This document shows, piece by piece, positions 1 through 12,930 of a stretch of DNA of 64,000 bases. The translations under genes were made by a program, and so were the position numbers. The notes beneath the pieces were generated by a model, which saw only the letters and a list, made by a program, of their open reading frames with translations, did not search any database and was not told the origin of the DNA. The stretch comes from Trichoplusia ni (Eukaryota; Arthropoda; Insecta; Lepidoptera; Noctuidae). Within the stretch, counting starts at the first letter, position 1. Every line of letters starts with the position of its first letter. The stretch lies in contig NC_039481.1 of NCBI RefSeq assembly GCF_003590095.1, forward strand, positions 13,237,895-13,301,894. Reading direction: 5' to 3'.

Positions 1-3000
1 GATGCACTCCCAATGTGGGTTTTGTTTTTTGTAATTTAAATGTTTTATTGGATCACATCTTTATTTATTTCGATATGTAAAAAGTGAAACGGTTTAAGAT
101 TAGAATGATTTTATTTTTGTGAACGTTTGAACAAGATCATTACATGCGAAATGCGAAAAGTGTGCATGTATTAACTTACATTATTGTTTGTGCATCGTGC
201 TTCTATTAAAACGTCAACTATTATTGTACACTGCCCCTCACGATACAACAAACAGACTTAAACAATACTCTTACTTATACCATATTACATGCATAAGTAA
301 TAAACACACATTTAAACTAATAATCCGTTACTCCACATAAAAATTGTATAAAATTGTTTGACTCCCATTTAACTGTTGTTTGAAGAAAATAAGCTTCGAA
401 CAGACAACCCCCTAAGCGAGAATTAGCGAGACAAAAAACATATGGCGTTAATATAATACGGAGACGAGTATTGTTTATTGTGTATGGAAATTACTGCACA
501 AACTATTGTCCAGTTTTAGTGTAGGGGTTAATTGTAGAAAGAGTAGCGGTCTTTGTCCTTACTGGCCACTATTCCGTTGAAATAAGTTCCGAAAAAGTTG
601 CAGTGTATCTGTCGGTTACTCGTATTAAAGTGATATACATAGAAGGCACTTAACAGCTTCTTGTAATTGATTTTCCTTCTTAAGTTTTTCGGGGATTTCA
701 TTTATTTCCATTTACTTTTATCGGTTTTCTCTCATAAGCACGAAAGCCATTTGACCCTCGTTATATTATTTTCATTTCGCCTTTTTTAGTTCAACTAAGT
801 GACGATTCGGTTGAAGTAAGAAAATGGTGCTGTTAATTTTTTCGAGATTAGGTTCATTAAGTGTAGGAGTTGTTTTTATTTTCTATTTAGAAATGATCAA
901 CGGGACGGAATTGAAACTGCAGAGGTGTGCGTACCAACTATATGGGGCAAAAAGTTCTACAAAGAGTCTCCATGGTTAATGAAACTATAATTAGCTTGAA
1001 TGACTTTCGCCCGCTACCGCTTCATTCCTTGCACCATCTCTCAGAGATGGCCTGAAGCACTACACATGGCAACGTTATACGAATAATACTTTTACGTGAA
1101 CAATATAACTGAACAGAAGAGTTTTCTAGTAATTGTGATAATATAAAGGATAGTGTGTTGGAAGTGAGAATGTGTTATAATACATTGTTTAAGAACATTT
1201 ATAAGTAATTGTTGTGATGACAAAAAATACTAATCGAACCTATTTTGTAAAGCTTGTTTACAACTGTAAGTTGTCTTTCTTTTCTTAGTGTTATTATTTA
1301 TTATAAAAGACTAAACATTTGGCATATTGTTGAATTGAATTTTAATATCGATAAAGTTGATGTGACAAAATTACAGTAATGATAATAATTTAGTAGTGAT
1401 AGCGTAAAGTGACTATAGCGCTGAAACTACTCTATTCTACGCATTTTTTGGCAAAAATTACAATAGAACCCATACAGTCTGGAAAGCAAGTTAATCCATA
1501 CCCGAATGACCATCACAAGAGCACTCTCAAGCAAACGCTAAAAAAGAAATTTCATTCATATTTCATACAAACATTTCTTTGATGCAGCAAACAATAGAAA
1601 TTCTTGAAATCGACGCGGAATTTCTTAAATCACGTCCTTTGTAAAGTTAATGTCCAACAATTGGTCCGTGGAGCGTTTGCGCCCATATTTTGCGCATCTT
1701 TGCCCCCGTTTGCGCGGCGGGTCCAACTCCGATCCGCCTGAGTTGTCGCATTGTGACGACAAGTAGTTTCGGAAAAATATACCACCCCGTAACTGGCACT
1801 AATTTGTACAGGGCTGGATTTAGGTCGATTTTTTGTAACTTTTTTTAGCACGTAATTTGTTTTGATTATTTATTTATTAACTTTTAAGTCGTTTCCTTTT
1901 GTTGCTTTATGTGATAAGTTTTGGAATTTTTCGTATTTATTCAAAGTTGTACGGAGTTGTTTTTTATACTGATTCTTTTGTATTTAAACTTCGTATAAAC
2001 ATGATTCCTGTTTCTTTTTCATAATGCTTATGGTTCACATAAACCATTTTAAAGTTTAATCGTAAATACAAATTTTAAAGCAGCACCCTCATTTAAACTA
2101 TGGTAAGTAAGGAAAGTAAAATAATGTATACTCGTGCATCTGCAACTTCTGCTAAATCCGTCACTGTGCAACAAGGTGCAACCCGTTGCAAAAACTGACA
2201 GAAATTGTCCAAAATTTCTAAACGTGATCAAGTCATTGTGTGCGCACACCCGCTACAATGGGACACAATGGCCATCCTTAGCCACTCTTTATTCCCAACA
2301 ATACTACTTTTACTAACAAAAGAGACATACACACACCCACAACATCCTATTTCTCCAAAAAATTTAAGCTGAAACCAACTTTTGCAGTCCAAATTTAGAA
2401 TCGAAAATTGCAAGTGCCGTTGTCGATAATTGCGATATTTTTGTAATGTTTGGTATCCATCGCGTGTTTGCTATAGTTGTCATTGTTACCTACACCTTTT
2501 GTCCGATTGTTCGTACGTTATTGAATGGGATCAATGAGAAACATTTTAATATTACTAAATTATAAACGTCTTCCGTGAATGATCTGGACAGAGATGGCGT
2601 GGAGTCGCAACATTAGTCGCCTTAATTTAATACATATTTTACAATAACCTTAACTATTTGTTTATAACGTCATGCCAATATTGTTACCATATCTTGAAGT
2701 CCAATTGTGTTCCTGATATGAGGAGTAATTAAAATCTTCGCATAATTACCTTCGTAAGCTGAATAACAATACCAAAATATATTACTACTACTATTTTTTG
2801 TATACATTGCTTGTTATATTAGATCCTGTAAGATTAAATATAAAATAAATCTTCGATAGTGTGTTCCACACAAGATTACTAAAAAGATAATTTTCGAACT
2901 GAAGCAGCTCCACAGATTTCCCTGTCCGCCCACGCAAACAATTTATTGCAATCCGACACTGTCCCCACATGCATTCATACATCAACGGCTCGCACAAACA

Positions 3001-6000
3001 CTATCCCCGCACGACACATCCGGACCCATACAACTCATACAACACCATACAATATCTTTGCATCACCTTTATTCTATTTCAACACTTTTAATTGTCCAAC
3101 TTATTTCAGCAACAGACAATTTTAACCCTAACCTTGCTCAAATTATAGCTCATATTCCTGTGCTTAAAATTCGTTTTTGGCTAAGATCCGGTCAATATTT
3201 CCACTGATTGCACAATTGAGACGTCGCCGGAAGTTAAGTGGTTCATAATAAAAGTAATTTGTGCTCAACGAAAATGATAAAGAAACAGCTTGTGGTAAGC
3301 TTCTATGAAATTATATTATTAGTTCTTGTTAAGTGACAAAATGATAGTAACAAAAGCTTTGTTTTTTTGTCAACAGATGGCGATGCAACTGGACAAGGTG
3401 GGTTAGAAAAAAATGAAATGAATGAAAGAAATAAAAATAAAATAACAAAATAGACAATTTATAAAGATGTAAATAATAATTAATAATTTCTATATAATAT
3501 AACAATAAATAATTATAAGCAATACGTAAAGCTACAAATATTTAAATATTAATTAATTAAAATAGCCAAGTTAAATAAGAGCAAAATATAATTGAAGATA
3601 TGGAACTGTAACTAGAGTTCCACATTTCAACTATTTAAAACTTAAATATTAATCAAATAACAAAAAGCCAAGTTTTGCTAAAAAGAAAACATAAGTCTTA
3701 AGCGAATAATGAGGATAAGTAAATAATATTCGTTAAGTCGAAAGCCTTCATGTACATCCATCACGCGGCACGTTTATCCAAAAATACACGTTAATTTTTA
3801 ACACACCAGTCAAGGCTTAACTCCAAAGTTACAAGTTTTAAAAGCCCCATTGTTCAAAAATGTTGTTTCTAAGTCGCAATATTTTTCTAAGAAATGTTTA
3901 TTTGTTCTCAAAATTAAAAGTTTTACTTTCATTTAAGTTGAAACTTTTGATGAATTACATCAATTACTTAGGTTTCAGAGGTCGGCCTTGCTGATTTGAC
4001 TTAGTTTTCTTTTGATCTTCGTAATAGGAAATTAGGCTAAACTCAATCGTTATATCAAAAAGGAATATCATCAAATTCAAGACAATACTCCTACTTTACA
4101 AACTTAGTACAAATAGTCGCTTCCTCACTTTTCATTGATCCCTTGAGACCGTATTTTCATACAAATACATAAAAGATAGATTAAATAACACACTGGTCAC
4201 CTAGCAGCCTTTTATTTGCATTTCTCAGAGAATTTCTTAAGCATTCAGTAATATGCAAACAATTCGTCCGAACTCATCTGATTTCATAGATAACGGAAAT
4301 ACTACCAAGGGTCCGACAATAACAAGGAATCTTAGTACTTTCAAGCGAAGTTTCGTAATCCTTCCTCCACATTGTAAGCGGTTCTTTTGAAGCACTAGCC
4401 CAAGCTCCAAGGCCTTCCTTATCTAAATTTCATTCACAAATATTTACAAATGCAGCTTTAATTTGCGACAATACATGAGACCGTTCGGCGGTTCATTCAT
4501 AAAGTTTCATTCATGGTCCAAGACCTGAGTGTTGCGTTCCTGTAATCCTGGTATTGTCCAGTTTGTGGGATCATTCATCAGAACTTGTATGGACCGGTCT
4601 ATTTAGAGATCGTATCTTTGGTGCTTGGACTGCAGAACGAAACAAACTGTCTAGACCTATTAAGTGGTAGAAATCCCACGATATTACAAAAAATGAAATA
4701 AAAGAACTTACGAAAACAGACACATCTTATGACAGATCGCACAACTCTACATAAAACTATGTAAATATGCGCTGAAGCTAGTGTGATCACAGTTGGACAA
4801 CTTTGTTCAAAACTTACACATCCCAATATAACTGCAATCCAAGTAAAATCATTGACACCACTTTAACCGTTATTCCAGATACAATTCAACATTCAACCGA
4901 CTAGTTGCCACACAATCATCTCTCTCCACACAACTAATTATAATAAAATCATCAATGAAACTCAAATCCTCGGCTCATTCATTAAATTCAAATCTCTCTT
5001 CAATCCAACCTTTCTTGGAACCTTCAAGTATTTGGCATTCAGTAGCAATTTCGCACAAAATGTCTGCCTTTCTCCAACTGTCTGCTGCATCAGACAGTGC
5101 GGCACCAGGGTAATCCCCATTGTTACTTGGAGTTTCATTAACAACTGGGATATATTTTTTAGAATAAACCTTTATATAATTGTGTACGTTGAAGTGTAAA
5201 CTTTGTATTGTGAGATAAGTCGGATTAGGGAAGTCCGTTTCGGTAAAGTTTTTTTCGATTTCACTTTGGTATGTTGCCGCTACCGCTGCCGATGTATCTG
5301 AAGTTGCAATCGATGTTAATTCAAACGCAAATTAATTTCATTGTTTTTGGAAAATTATGATTTTGAAAAAAGATACTGAAAATAAACGTAACGCCAGTCG
5401 AATCAAGCAAGGGAAATAATACTTAATGTTCTTTAGAAATAACGATATTAAATGTTGAGACCATTGAGAATCAATTCTTTCACGATTACTTTCTCTTGTG
5501 TGTTAATTTATAGTTTTAGCGGTATCTATAACTAAAAACTAGAAAAAAAAACCTTGCCGCATTTGCCCCTGGCTCACTTCCCAGTAGCTTATCCACATCC
5601 AATATTAGATACACTACCATTTTGTGTGTTGTCATTGAAAGCTAGCCACGCGTGATCCAGTCGAGTCAGTCGAGTGACAAAATTAATTGGGAGCCACAAT
5701 AAAGTGCGTTACACACTGCACGAACAATACCGCCCATTGAAACCCGGATTAGCCGGTACCCGCTGCGAGCGCGACCAATTTGCCGCTTGTGAGAACACGC
5801 CTTTACAATCAGTGGCCGATTTCTTGTTAGAATTGATTCCTGATGGAGAATTATCAATTAGAAATGTTGGAGACACAATTAGAAAATGATAGGACTCTTT
5901 AGTACCTGTGTTTCGTATTTCGAAATGGTAGATAATATTTTCAGTAGCTATGTAGGTTCATTAACAGATAACTTCAAACTAAAAAATAAATAATTTCATA

Positions 6001-6865
6001 TTTAAATATTTTTTATGTACGAGTACCTATTAAAATCTGTACAAGTCTTCTAAAGAATCTGATCATCGTAACTTAAAAACCGCGCTGTTCTCACTATAAC
6101 CCACTGTAGTAAACCTTACCATCAAAGCAAGTAGGCTCAAAGCAAGAACATTCTAGACATTTTCATGATACTAAACTATGTTACCGTAACGGCGCGATAA
6201 AATAAAAATAACTTCATTTGCACCTTACAGTAATTTGACAATAGGTTTACAAGATAATGGTAGAAAAGGTAATAACAGTTGTAAAACAGTGTTGCAACTA
6301 ACACCTAAACAAAGATAACTTAATATCTTGTAATACAGGTATTAGCGCCCACCCTCGAGTTTACTAATTCAAGATACATACGGCGCGATACAGTATAATA
6401 AAAGATATAGATAGCAAAATTTCAACATTTTAAAATATTCAGCATACTTGTATTCACATTTACTTGATAAGGATATGTGTACACCATCAGTTAATTACGT
6501 AATAATGTTTTAGTAAATAAAGATAATTATCTCGTACATGACATTTATGAACTCATAAAAAAAATTATACAAATGAGTACTTAATTGTGTAAACATGTAT
6601 CAAATGCATGTGTAAAATAGTATTATACACAAAGCTAAAAAAAAAAAACCAAGATGAAGATAAAAGGTTTAATAAAACAATTTAGAACTATAAATTCGAT
6701 AATAATAAACACAAAGAGAAAATAAACCAAGGTATAGCCGAACATAATATATAGGTATAAAAGACAGTATGAAATACAAGCCAAAGTGATATTGAGAATA
6801 TAATGTGCCTTCATAGTGACATATTATAAACGTTTCTCATAGAATCCCATTCATGTTGAAAGACA
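1..6865. other. Left flank without recognised genes
   Basis: AT-rich DNA with no exon that can be joined into a plausible protein. The longest open frames here start with GTG or TTG, not ATG, or lack any recognisable motif. A GC-richer patch at about 1650-1770 contains several GCG runs and an ATTGG box; it could be a small regulatory region. Nothing else was recognised. Confidence 0.6.
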
Positions 6866-9564
6866 TTACGCAATGACTGCGGAACACATATTGTTATTGA
6901 GCATGCCACAGGAAACCAGACCTTCTCCCCTCTCGACGCGGAAGTATCCCTGTTCACCATACTTTGTGCCCCAAGAATTCTTTACGACCCAAAACGGAAC
7001 GTTGTGCTCTGAAACAAACATTAATATATTATCAAAAGCAGTAAAACGCTAAAGTTTCTAAGGATGGATACAAAGTATGGATGGATGTTTGTTACTCTTT
7101 ACACGAAAACCGTTGAAAGGATTTGGATAAAATTTGGTAGACAGATAGTTTTTATGTCCCCATCATTTGCGATTTGTAAATCATTTCCGTTTATCATTTG
7201 TAGCGGGTTAAGCCGCTGATAAGAGCTAGTCTCAATAAAAGTTTCGTAGGTAACTTCTATTAGGACGGATAATTCAAATGTTGAAATTTAGCATATCAAT
7301 AAGTCGTAGTTATTAAGACCAAGAATAGACTAAATCAAAATCAAATAACAAACAGCTGTCGAACTCTTGATGGTAACATTTTTGCAATAGGAATTTATAT
7401 TATTACACCTTTTTTATAACACATACCTTCTCCATAACCCACCAGTAGGACGGCATGATTCAATTGACCCCAAGCGCACTCCTGATCCTTCATAATTCCT
7501 CCATGGTAAGTCTGCAAAGGGTTGCCATGCACGCCTGTACAAAAAGAACGAATCAGTCAAAAATGCCCCTTTTAGCAGCAGGCCACCAGACTAAGATTAA
7601 ACATGTTCAAGAAATTGCTCAAGAATCTGTGTATTCATAAGAAACAGGTACAGTTTAAGGGAAGCTCGGATAGCCGATTGATGGTCACCTAACCTAACCC
7701 ACTGAGCTCATGTCACGGGATCGAACCAGCGCTTAGGACAAGCGTTTTTATGTTTCATGAATGCTTGTTCTGAGTCTTTATGCGTGTGACTTGAATGTTT
7801 GTGAATTCCCCCGCAATACAAGGATCCTTTGCTAAATATGATCATATATCCTTACCAATTACGATCGGTCCGTTATGGTACAGCAGTTGTTTCAATTTTT
7901 CTTGTGAAGTTAGGTTGTATGCATGACACTCTGTCACCTTAACCTGAATTTTGCTGGCATCGAACTGGCACTTGTTTTGTTGAGCTACGAACGGATAATC
8001 CTGACTACTTTCTGAACCTCCTTGTCCAATGAGTGACCTGAAAATGTTCAAATGATGTTGATGTACAATTATGACTTCAAGTTATACTTAGCGCCTTAAG
8101 TGGAGCGCTACTATTTCCGCAGCAGCAAATATATTGCGCGACTGTATACATATCACGTTGTCGAATCCGTCAAAAAACTTATAACTAAAACTCCATGGCC
8201 AATAGGTAATAACAGAACCCTAGTTTTACTAATTTGTTTCCCTTCAGCCTATTTGTACGTTACCCTTAGTCACGCGAATTTGACTGTCCCAATATCGTAC
8301 CGCTTTTAACGTATACAACACAACGAATAGCAAGAATTAGGTTATTTGTCCAAAATAAATTACTGTATAGCATCGGTCATGAGTCCACCGTCACAGCCGT
8401 TAGATATTGTATCACAGTCTATAATCTGTTGCTCTGATAGCGACAGCTCTTGTTTGTGCTTTATGGCATACTGGGATTCAACGTTACCTGAAACAGAATA
8501 TTGCTATAAAATACAAATAAAAAAAAAAACAAAAAAAAAGATTTACTCTCACGTTTTTATGCCTCGATTGCACGACTAATTTCGGATCCAACCGGAGTCC
8601 TTAATAATGAGCGACAAATTGCATCGTTTAATTATGAACCATCGGCACAATAGAAAATTTGAAACCGCAGACGGGATTTGAACTTGCGATGCTTTTTTTG
8701 TAAAGTTACTTGCCGATTCAAAGAATGAAGAAGAAATTTTTCTTTGTCAATCAATGTCTTCTCAAAACCTGTTAACTAAGCAAGTACTTACCAACGACGG
8801 CAAAAGCATAACATCCACCACAGGATTTTTGGTTCTTAATTGGAGTGACGGCGTTATGTTCTCGCCAGTCAAACGACTCCGGCGCATCGCCATCAGGGAT
8901 GTCCTTATCAGTAACATAACTGCATTTATCATTTGCGACTGCACCATCACCTTTGAACCCTGTATGTTTCTCAATAAATTCTTCGGGAGTCAGATCCATG
9001 AATTGTGTTATTCCTGAAAAAAATATGCTGAGGTATAACTGTTCTGTGTCATCAAGTTTAGTAATAATACCAGCCTCCTAGGCACAGGCTTCTTTCCATA
9101 TAGGGTAGGGTTAAGCATTGATCACCACGCTAGCTCCCTGCGGGTTTGCGATTCCAGATTCTAAAATTTGGAAATCCAGGTTTCCTTACGATGTTTTCCT
9201 TCACCGTTTATCAGTAGTGCCTTAGAATATATAATTAAGAAACTACATATTTCAAGTTACATTGGTACTTTTTCACCTCGTGCATGCATATCAATGCATA
9301 GCAAGTCCCGTAAAATAGAATAAAGTAAATTTGATTACCGTATACAGCAGTGTCGCTGTTTTCGTTCAAACGATTAACTTTTTCCAGATTAGCCTTGAAT
9401 ATTTCGAACCGCATTTGTTTTTCTTCTTCGTGGGCGTACTGACGGCCATGTTCTATAATGAATCGCTCGAAATGAATATGAGCGTGCTTGTGTCTTAACG
9501 GCTCGAAAGCCACCACGGACCCCAGAGCGCATGCGCAGACCACAAGGCACAATAACGACGACAT
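6866..9564 (-). CDS. Cathepsin L-like (viral cathepsin-like) cysteine protease, gene A
   Basis: Complete six-exon gene. Coding exons in transcript order: 9339-9564, 8792-9013, 8364-8487, 7856-8037, 7427-7534, 6866-7008; all introns are GT-AG, phases 1-1-2-1-1. The product is 334 aa: hydrophobic signal peptide (1 to about 20), I29 propeptide with an intact ERFNIN spacing (about 50-70), a GITQFMD segment at 76-82 in place of the usual GNFD motif, and a C1A domain from about residue 119. Catalytic residues are Cys143 (in SCGGCYAF), His278 (LNHAV) and Asn298 (NSWG); oxyanion Gln137 is present. The GCDGG motif and an NLT glycosylation site in exon 4 are kept. Expected role: endopeptidase of secretory, lysosomal or gut-lumen compartments (family knowledge). 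The residue after CG is Gly instead of Ser. I chose the ATG at 9564 because it is the first ATG after the TATA box; the frame upstream opens only with GTG. Confidence 0.93.
7661..7832 (+). mobile_element. SINE fragment (Ser-tRNA-like head) in gene A intron 4
   Basis: Begins 'cggatagccgattgatgg' (degenerate box A), followed by 'gggatcgaacc' and the body 'gaatgcttgttctgagtc', which is shared with the SINE at 52681. It fills about half of intron 4. Confidence 0.7.
9055..9230 (+). mobile_element. LINE 3'-end fragment in gene A intron 1
   Basis: Contains 'gatcaccacgctagctccc' and 'acgatgttttccttcaccg', a tail arrangement that recurs in reverse orientation at about 49345-49505 and, degenerate, at 27935-28065. 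No coding capacity. Confidence 0.6.
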
Positions 9565-9606
9565 CTTCAATAGCAACTTGAATGAAATGTTTTCACACCT
9601 CACAGT

Positions 9607-9613
9607 ATTTATA
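9607..9613 (-). promoter_or_regulatory. TATA box of gene A
   Basis: TATAAAT on the minus strand, 43 bp upstream of the ATG at 9564. It implies a very short 5' UTR and supports the chosen start. Confidence 0.7.
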
Positions 9614-10196
9614 ATAGTTTGTTCTGAATATTTCGAATATTTTCTTGAATTTTAGTTTCATTTGAAATGCAGTTTTATCATTTTTTATGTCTTTCTTTTT
9701 ATTATCTACACGTGTATAATTTTTACATAGCTTTTTAGTTTAAGTGTACCTAAATTGACGTCAATAATCCATTGTTACGATACCACGTAAGGGAAGGGTA
9801 GCCACAGAGATTCTGTGGCCAGCTTCCAATTTCAGAATCAGTTGAAACAACAAACTATGCTAGTTATAATCTAAACGTACACGGGTTTTGTAGAACCAAA
9901 TAAATTGCAACGTGCTTTTCATAATGTACGTACGCCTCTGAAAACCATAAGAATTTTGAGAAAACCGCATCAAACTCGATACAAGGAATCATTGGATTGC
10001 TCACTCACATACAAACATAATACCTCTTATCCTAAATACGCATAATAGGGTTTTTGCATCCGTAATATTTAAACACCATTTTATAAATAATACTAGCTGT
10101 GTTTCGTAACATATCTATTATACCTAACTTAGATATAAAATAGGATTTTTTTAAACCAATCGACCTGCCTCGCTACGTTAAAACTAGTAAAACTAT

Positions 10197-10328
10197 TGAA
10201 ATGAAACTACTTTTACGGATTTTATCGCGGTTTAATTTTAGATTTTAGTTCCCGACGTTTCGAAACGTTATAAAATCCGTAAAAGTAGTTTCATTTCAAT
10301 GTCTAACATCGCGTAAACCTAAGAAACC
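10197..10328. mobile_element. 132-bp hairpin insertion flanked by 14-bp direct repeats
   Basis: Two 31-bp arms, 10195-10225 and 10270-10300, are perfect reverse complements. The insertion is bounded by identical 14-mers 'actagtaaaactat' at 10183-10196 and 10329-10342, which look like a target-site duplication. Confidence 0.75.
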
Positions 10329-10768
10329 ACTAGTAAAACTATGTTAAAAAATAGTGATATCTCTTTAGATATTATCTGTAATTTAAATATATGAGGGGTA
10401 AATGAGTTCAAAATTAAACAGCTTGTAGCGCTTAAAATATTTATTTTATTCAGGATTAAAAAACTAAAAAACACTCTTTGTTTTAAAACAAAAAATATTT
10501 CCAAAAAATGTATAGATGTGCCTTAAAAGATAGGCGTATGATGTCGCAATATCCGTGTTGAAACTTTCGATGACAAACAACTTTGATATGATTTTACGTA
10601 AGCACAAATAAACTGGCTAGCTACCATTGAAAGAAATTCCGAAATCGAAACAGTAGTTCCTCAGATTACCGCGTTCAAACAAACAAACTTTTCAGCTAAA
10701 TAATATTAAGTACAGAAATTGTTAGAATATTTATACAACTAGAGGGTATGAGTTTCCCGATTGTAACT

Positions 10769-11020
10769 GGGCGCCGATTCTGATATCTTACAACGGCCGA
10801 TGAATGAATGGCAATTGGATTAAATTTGATATTATTCCTATTCTCTTAAGCATTTTGCCAATAAAATAATTGGAAGTTAATCATATTGACCTTGAGTGTA
10901 CCGTCCCGTACTGAATTTACAATTATTGTGTAGAAAAATGCTTAAGAGAATACGAAAATTGACATGTTAAGCCAAATTTCGTTCATTCATCGGCCGTTGT
11001 AAATGGTAGAATTGGGGCTC
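10769..11020. mobile_element. MITE-like inverted-repeat element
   Basis: Two blocks repeat perfectly in inverted order: 21 bp at 10788-10808 / 10982-11002 and 18 bp at 10839-10856 / 10935-10952. The sequence between the blocks is only partly complementary. No coding capacity; ends are approximate. Confidence 0.7.
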
Positions 11021-12893
11021 TGGATGGAAGAGGTCAGATAAGCAGTCGCTCTTTGTTTAACACAGATTCTTAGATACTAACATACGGTTAGACTAGAAAC
11101 CACCCCCTACATAATTTGGAAAAGGCTAGGCTAGTAATTATATTGTTAGATTTTCTGTGAGAAAATCATTTTCTCGTAGTAGATTCCACAAAAGATAAAG
11201 GGACCTTAGGTATCTCGATCTTTACAACTTTGCTTTAGTAAGGTGAAATAAATTATTTTAATAACACAACTGGCCATCTTGCATGGCCATGGAAGTATAC
11301 ATATATCTTAATATTTACAATTTACCATATATTATGAATTAGTTTATATGCATATGTCACCATAATAAATAATCATATTTGACTACCCGACTGCATAACA
11401 TAAAAGTGGATAAAACGAGGGCTATTTTATCCACTTTTCCTCTGTCTCTACTCATCTTTCCTTTTCCTGCTTTTTTTTACATCGTCTGCCCGTCTTATCC
11501 TCGGACTACCGGGATTTTGCCTTACAAGTTTAGGCCTCCATTTGTAATTAATCTGCTCCCTCTACATTCATATTTAGTGTCCTGTCTTACTGTAAAGCGC
11601 TACTCAACAACTTGGATGACCAACAAAGGACAGGTATATTTTAATACCTTTTTATTCAAATGCCTGAATATCATTAAGGATGTTACTTGAACGGTGTTTT
11701 TTAGTAAAGATTCTAATCAAGTTGGCAGCGACAGCGATTGATTATAGAAAGAAAAATACCAATACAAGCTGAAAAATCGCTCGTTAGTGCTATATTATTT
11801 TATTTAAGTAGGGAGTGGTGGAGTTGCGGTTATTACTGAAACTTCCTTTTTTACTGAATTTAATTCCTTATATCCTCGTTCAGGAGGAAGCCCGTGCCCA
11901 GTAATGGGATATAAATAGACAAAGATTTTTTGAGCTATTACTAAACTAGACTTATAGTATTAGATTGAAACTTAATCCAATCTTAGTGTACCACTCTACG
12001 ATGAAGTATTTGTATTCTGTATATAGCAAACAAATTGACGCACTAATAGATTTCGCAACTAGGTATTACATTTGTTTTTCTCCGAGCATTTAAGTAAAGA
12101 AAGATTCGCCAAAGTAGAGTCACACAATATTAGAAAGATGAAAGTTTGTGCATAATATGGATATTTGTTTCACGGTCAAACCTCTATCCTCTTAACCAAT
12201 TTTGATGAAGTAAGAAACGAATGGAGTAAACTGACATCCCGATTATCACGCGAGTTACTTTTACTAAAACAGAAATATATCTATAATTTGTTTGTCGCTA
12301 TATGAAAAGGTCTTTAGGTGTCGTGTAGTATAATTTAAACCTACAAACAAGCGGCAAATTACGGAAAAAGACTAATTAAATAAAATTATGACAGCTTGTT
12401 CGTTAGTTGACAAATCTCGATTGACTTCAGCTTTCAGATGGTTTGCACCCAGTACTTTTTATTATGTTTATGTCTTAAAAAAGGGGTATGAATGTATGAT
12501 ACATGCTGTATTGCTAATTGCCAATGACTTGCACTCTTCTGCCAAAGTGCCTCCGAACCTTTCATTTTTCTTCCACATGCGTATGTAAGAATCGATGGTT
12601 TAGCCAGAGTCAGACTGTCATTACGTCCATGTAAAACACTCATACATCTTTTGTACCATTGACCATAGATCAGTACTGTTTTTCCATCCTATTCTGGTAG
12701 GTATCCAAAATTTGACCTACTGATACATTTGATGTCTATTTACCGATATATGTCATATTTATGTTACATACTGTGATTGGTTGAGGTAAAAGAAAAAATC
12801 AATTAACAACAAATTGAACTTTATATATTTTTTACAAACTCATTTGATTGGCCAAATCATGAAAAAAAAAATTAAGAAAGATTTTTGAAATGC

Positions 12894-12899
12894 TTTAAT
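12894..12899 (-). terminator. Candidate polyadenylation signal, gene B
   Basis: ATTAAA on the minus strand, about 32 bp downstream of the stop codon. The matching site in gene C is at 18399-18404. No AATAAA was found close to the stop of gene A. Confidence 0.5.
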
Positions 12900-12930
12900 A
12901 GTTTTAATCAATGCCGTTGCTTGACTTGAT

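Larger units (their letters stand above)
9614..12893. other. Spacer between genes A and B, repeat-rich
   Basis: No coding exon. Holds the hairpin insertion at 10197-10328, a fragment of a dispersed repeat at about 10620-10712 (ending in 'aacaaacaaac'), an inverted-repeat element at about 10769-11020, and from 11737 the start of the duplicated block. Confidence 0.7.

Noticed and set aside
1630..1851. Minus-strand open frame in a GC-richer patch
   Set aside because: Starts with GTG and has no domain or splice context; GC content alone explains the lack of stops.
5674..5889. Plus-strand open frame of 71 codons
   Set aside because: Starts with GTG; no recognised motif and no adjoining exons.
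9235..9603. Longer N-termini for genes A, B, E and F
   Set aside because: The upstream in-frame codons are GTG or TTG, and lie near or before the expected transcription start given the TATA boxes.
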